Origin: Argopecten irradians
Lineage: Eukaryota > Mollusca > Bivalvia > Pectinida > Pectinidae
Assembly (NCBI RefSeq): GCF_041381155.1
Contig: NC_091135.1
Location: 69,049,418-69,113,417, forward strand
Direction of reading: 5' to 3'
DNA length: 64,000 nucleotides
The position numbers and the translations under genes were made by a program. Under the pieces are notes generated by a model. That model had not been told where the DNA came from, ran no database searches, and saw only the letters and a list, made by a program, of their open reading frames with translations. Of the stretch, positions 62,362 to 64,000 are shown one piece after another. Each line of letters begins with the position of its first letter. Position 1 is the first letter of the stretch.

Positions 62362-64000
62362 ATGGCATTATCAATAGTCTCCATTAATATTAATGGTTTA
62401 AGAGACATTAAAATAAGAAACGCCTTTTTCCTTTGGTTAAAGTGAATAGTCGGGCAAAGAAAACCAGTCTAAATGCGTTCATTGGCCTTCCAAAAGTTCT
62501 CACATATCAATGCGACGGTTAAGTTCTGCTTAGTTTCCCAGTTCTGACCATTAAAGTAAAGAAAAGTTGAAAGCATTGAAAGCGAGGCTGCGTGGAAATG
62601 TAACCACGGACATAGTCAGCTGGGAGGACGTTTTAGGATTGCTATAGTTTTAATAAATTTCTTTGTACGCAGACAGATTTTGACGAAAGATTTTATTTTT
62701 CAATTTCATAAGAAATTATACTGGATACATTCACACCATTTTTACCGACTTTAGCTATCCTTGCCCGACTGTTCACTTGCATTACAGGAAACACACTGCT
62801 GTGATGATGATGTAAATCGTTGGTCAAAAGAATGGGAAATATTGAGAGGTTGTAAAAGTATATGGAATAATGGAACTTCAGCCTCTCTAGAGGCATTGCT
62901 ATCCTAGCTAATAAAAACTCTAGATTTAAGATTTCAGAAAAGAGAAGAGATAACGATAGGCGATTGTTAGAATGTAGGATAAATAGTGATGATGTAAACA
63001 CATGGAACCTCGTTAACATATACGCTCCTAATAATGCGGCGCAGCGAAATCAGTTCAAGAGAAAAATAATAGATAGTCACTCGTGTTCTAGTAGTTATAT
63101 GTATGCTGGTAATTTCAACTGTACTTTAAACAATAATGTCGACAGATATACACATAAATACTATGACGATTCCACAACTACAACTTTGAATTTTTTTATG
63201 GATTCTTTCCAATTGGATATCTGGAGATTACGCAACCCAAATAAATGCGAATTCACCTTTAAACGAGGTAATACGAAATCCAGAATCGACATGTTTCTTG
63301 TCAAGTCTAGTATCGAAAGTAATATCATTAACATTAAATACTCCGTTTATCTTTAGTGATCACAATATGATTTCCATAAGAATAAATACTAAAGCGAAAC
63401 AAAAGGGACCAGGAACATGGAAAATGAATGCTAACACAATAATGAGCGACGCGTTTAAAAAATTCGTTTTAAGCCTTTTGGAGGTACTGGACCTCAAAAA
63501 AGATGACTTTAATAACTTACGAGAGTGGTGGGACATAGCTAAAGTTAAAATAAGGGAATTAACAGTAACTATTTCTAAACACTTAAAGAAAACAGATAAA
63601 GAAATTACCCAATTAGAAAGAGAATTAGAAGAACTGTCTAAAGAAAATATAGATAGTGTTAAAATTGAACACATTGCAAATATATTGAAGACACAATACA
63701 TCTACCAAGCTACTGGGATAAGAATCGGAGCAAGAGTACAGGATTTCGAAAAAAATGACATTCGAATAAATATTTTTTGCTCTAGAAAAATCCAAAGCAC
63801 AGGGGAAAATATGGCATAAAATAAAAACTTCTGAAGGTGAATATGAAGATAATATACGGTCTATACAAAGAGAACAAGTCAAATTCTACAAAAATCTTTT
63901 TAGCTCTGAAGGGTGGGATAGAAAAGCTGCAAATTCAATTCTTAATAATGTCGAATTGAAAATTACTAGTGGTGCGGAAGTTCTGAAAAGTATCTCTTCT
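62362..64000 (+). pseudogene. LINE ORF2 endonuclease and pre-RT region, broken and partial
   Basis: It starts MALSIVSININGLRD, the typical opening of the LINE AP-like endonuclease. After a MITE insertion it continues with LQETHC, LVNIYAPNNAAQRNQF, AGNFNC (expected GDFN; the catalytic Asp is Asn here), SRIDMFLV and SDHNMIS. From 63360 a linker follows (TWKMNANTIMSD, a Lys/Glu-rich helix, then a FFALEKSKAQGK-like segment) that leads to the RT domain outside the window. At least four frame changes or stops make it non-functional. Mutation of the catalytic Asp would by itself abolish nicking. Confidence 0.75.
62441..62777. mobile_element. 337-bp MITE inserted in LINE ORF2
   Basis: The left end agtgaatagtcgggcaaaga and the inverse of the right end agtgaacagtcgggcaagga are inverted copies. 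The element separates the first endonuclease motif (NGLRD...FFLWL) from LQETHC. No clear target duplication is visible, and about eight host codons seem to be missing at the junction, so insertion may have come with a small deletion. No coding content; superfamily not assigned. Confidence 0.7.

Larger units (their letters stand above)
59292..64000 (+). mobile_element. Decayed LINE (non-LTR retrotransposon), runs off the window
   Basis: The order is that of a two-ORF LINE: ORF1 with CCHC knuckle and esterase-like part, then ORF2 with AP-type endonuclease and the region leading to the reverse transcriptase. The endonuclease type and the linker before RT suggest the L1/Tx1 side of the LINE tree, but the clade is not settled because the RT core lies beyond position 64000. 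It carries a minisatellite expansion in ORF1 and a MITE in ORF2, plus several frame breaks, so it is inactive. Confidence 0.8.

Overview
The window is eukaryotic and AT-rich. It has spliced genes with GT-AG introns, short interspersed elements, a LINE, several families of hairpin-forming MITEs, and an unusually heavy load of minisatellites. Two tRNA-type SINE pieces near 10 kb match, from memory, a SINE type common in bivalves. Together with secreted LamG / Thr-rich / PAN-like proteins this suggests a marine bivalve mollusc. That is an inference; the species cannot be read from the sequence.

Layout. From 0 to 18 kb the sequence is gene-poor, with a 59/50-bp minisatellite (3.3-4.5 kb), a tandem dispersed repeat (5.6-6.0 kb), SINEs (9.7-10.4 kb), a palindromic MITE with a 9-bp target duplication (16.05 kb) and a long fold-back (17.0-17.2 kb). 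One possible minus-strand first exon lies at 6.74-6.81 kb. A 21-bp minisatellite fills 18.4-20.7 kb. A pogo/Tigger-like DNA transposon remnant spans 22.7-23.9 kb, and 24.3-26.6 kb holds a cluster of related fold-backs. A 35-bp minisatellite of about 5.35 kb fills 28.4-33.7 kb.

The gene-bearing part is 37.9-56.4 kb, all on the plus strand. Three neighbouring loci appear to be members of one secreted-protein family. Each starts with a tiny signal-peptide exon ending in phase 1 and finishes with a PAN/apple-like cysteine motif. Gene A (37869-41494) is signal peptide + LamG-like + Ser/Thr/Pro-rich 7-residue repeats + PAN-like. Gene B (45165-50866) is signal peptide + a very long Thr-rich array + PAN-like; it is interrupted by stops and frameshifts and is probably a pseudogene or mis-assembled. 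Gene C (54706-56420) is signal peptide + LamG-like + PAN-like with no mucin linker. The internal exon junctions of A and C are all phase 1, which fits exon shuffling and tandem duplication. Extracellular carbohydrate or matrix binding is plausible but is inferred from domain type only.

From 59.3 kb to the window end lies a decayed LINE: an ORF1 with CCHC knuckle and an SGNH-esterase-like part, then an ORF2 with an AP-type endonuclease, running off the window before the reverse transcriptase core. Its ORF1 contains a 31-bp minisatellite (59.6-61.2 kb) whose unit is itself ORF1 sequence. A 337-bp MITE sits in its endonuclease region. In total about nine minisatellite arrays cover roughly 19 kb, near 30% of the window.
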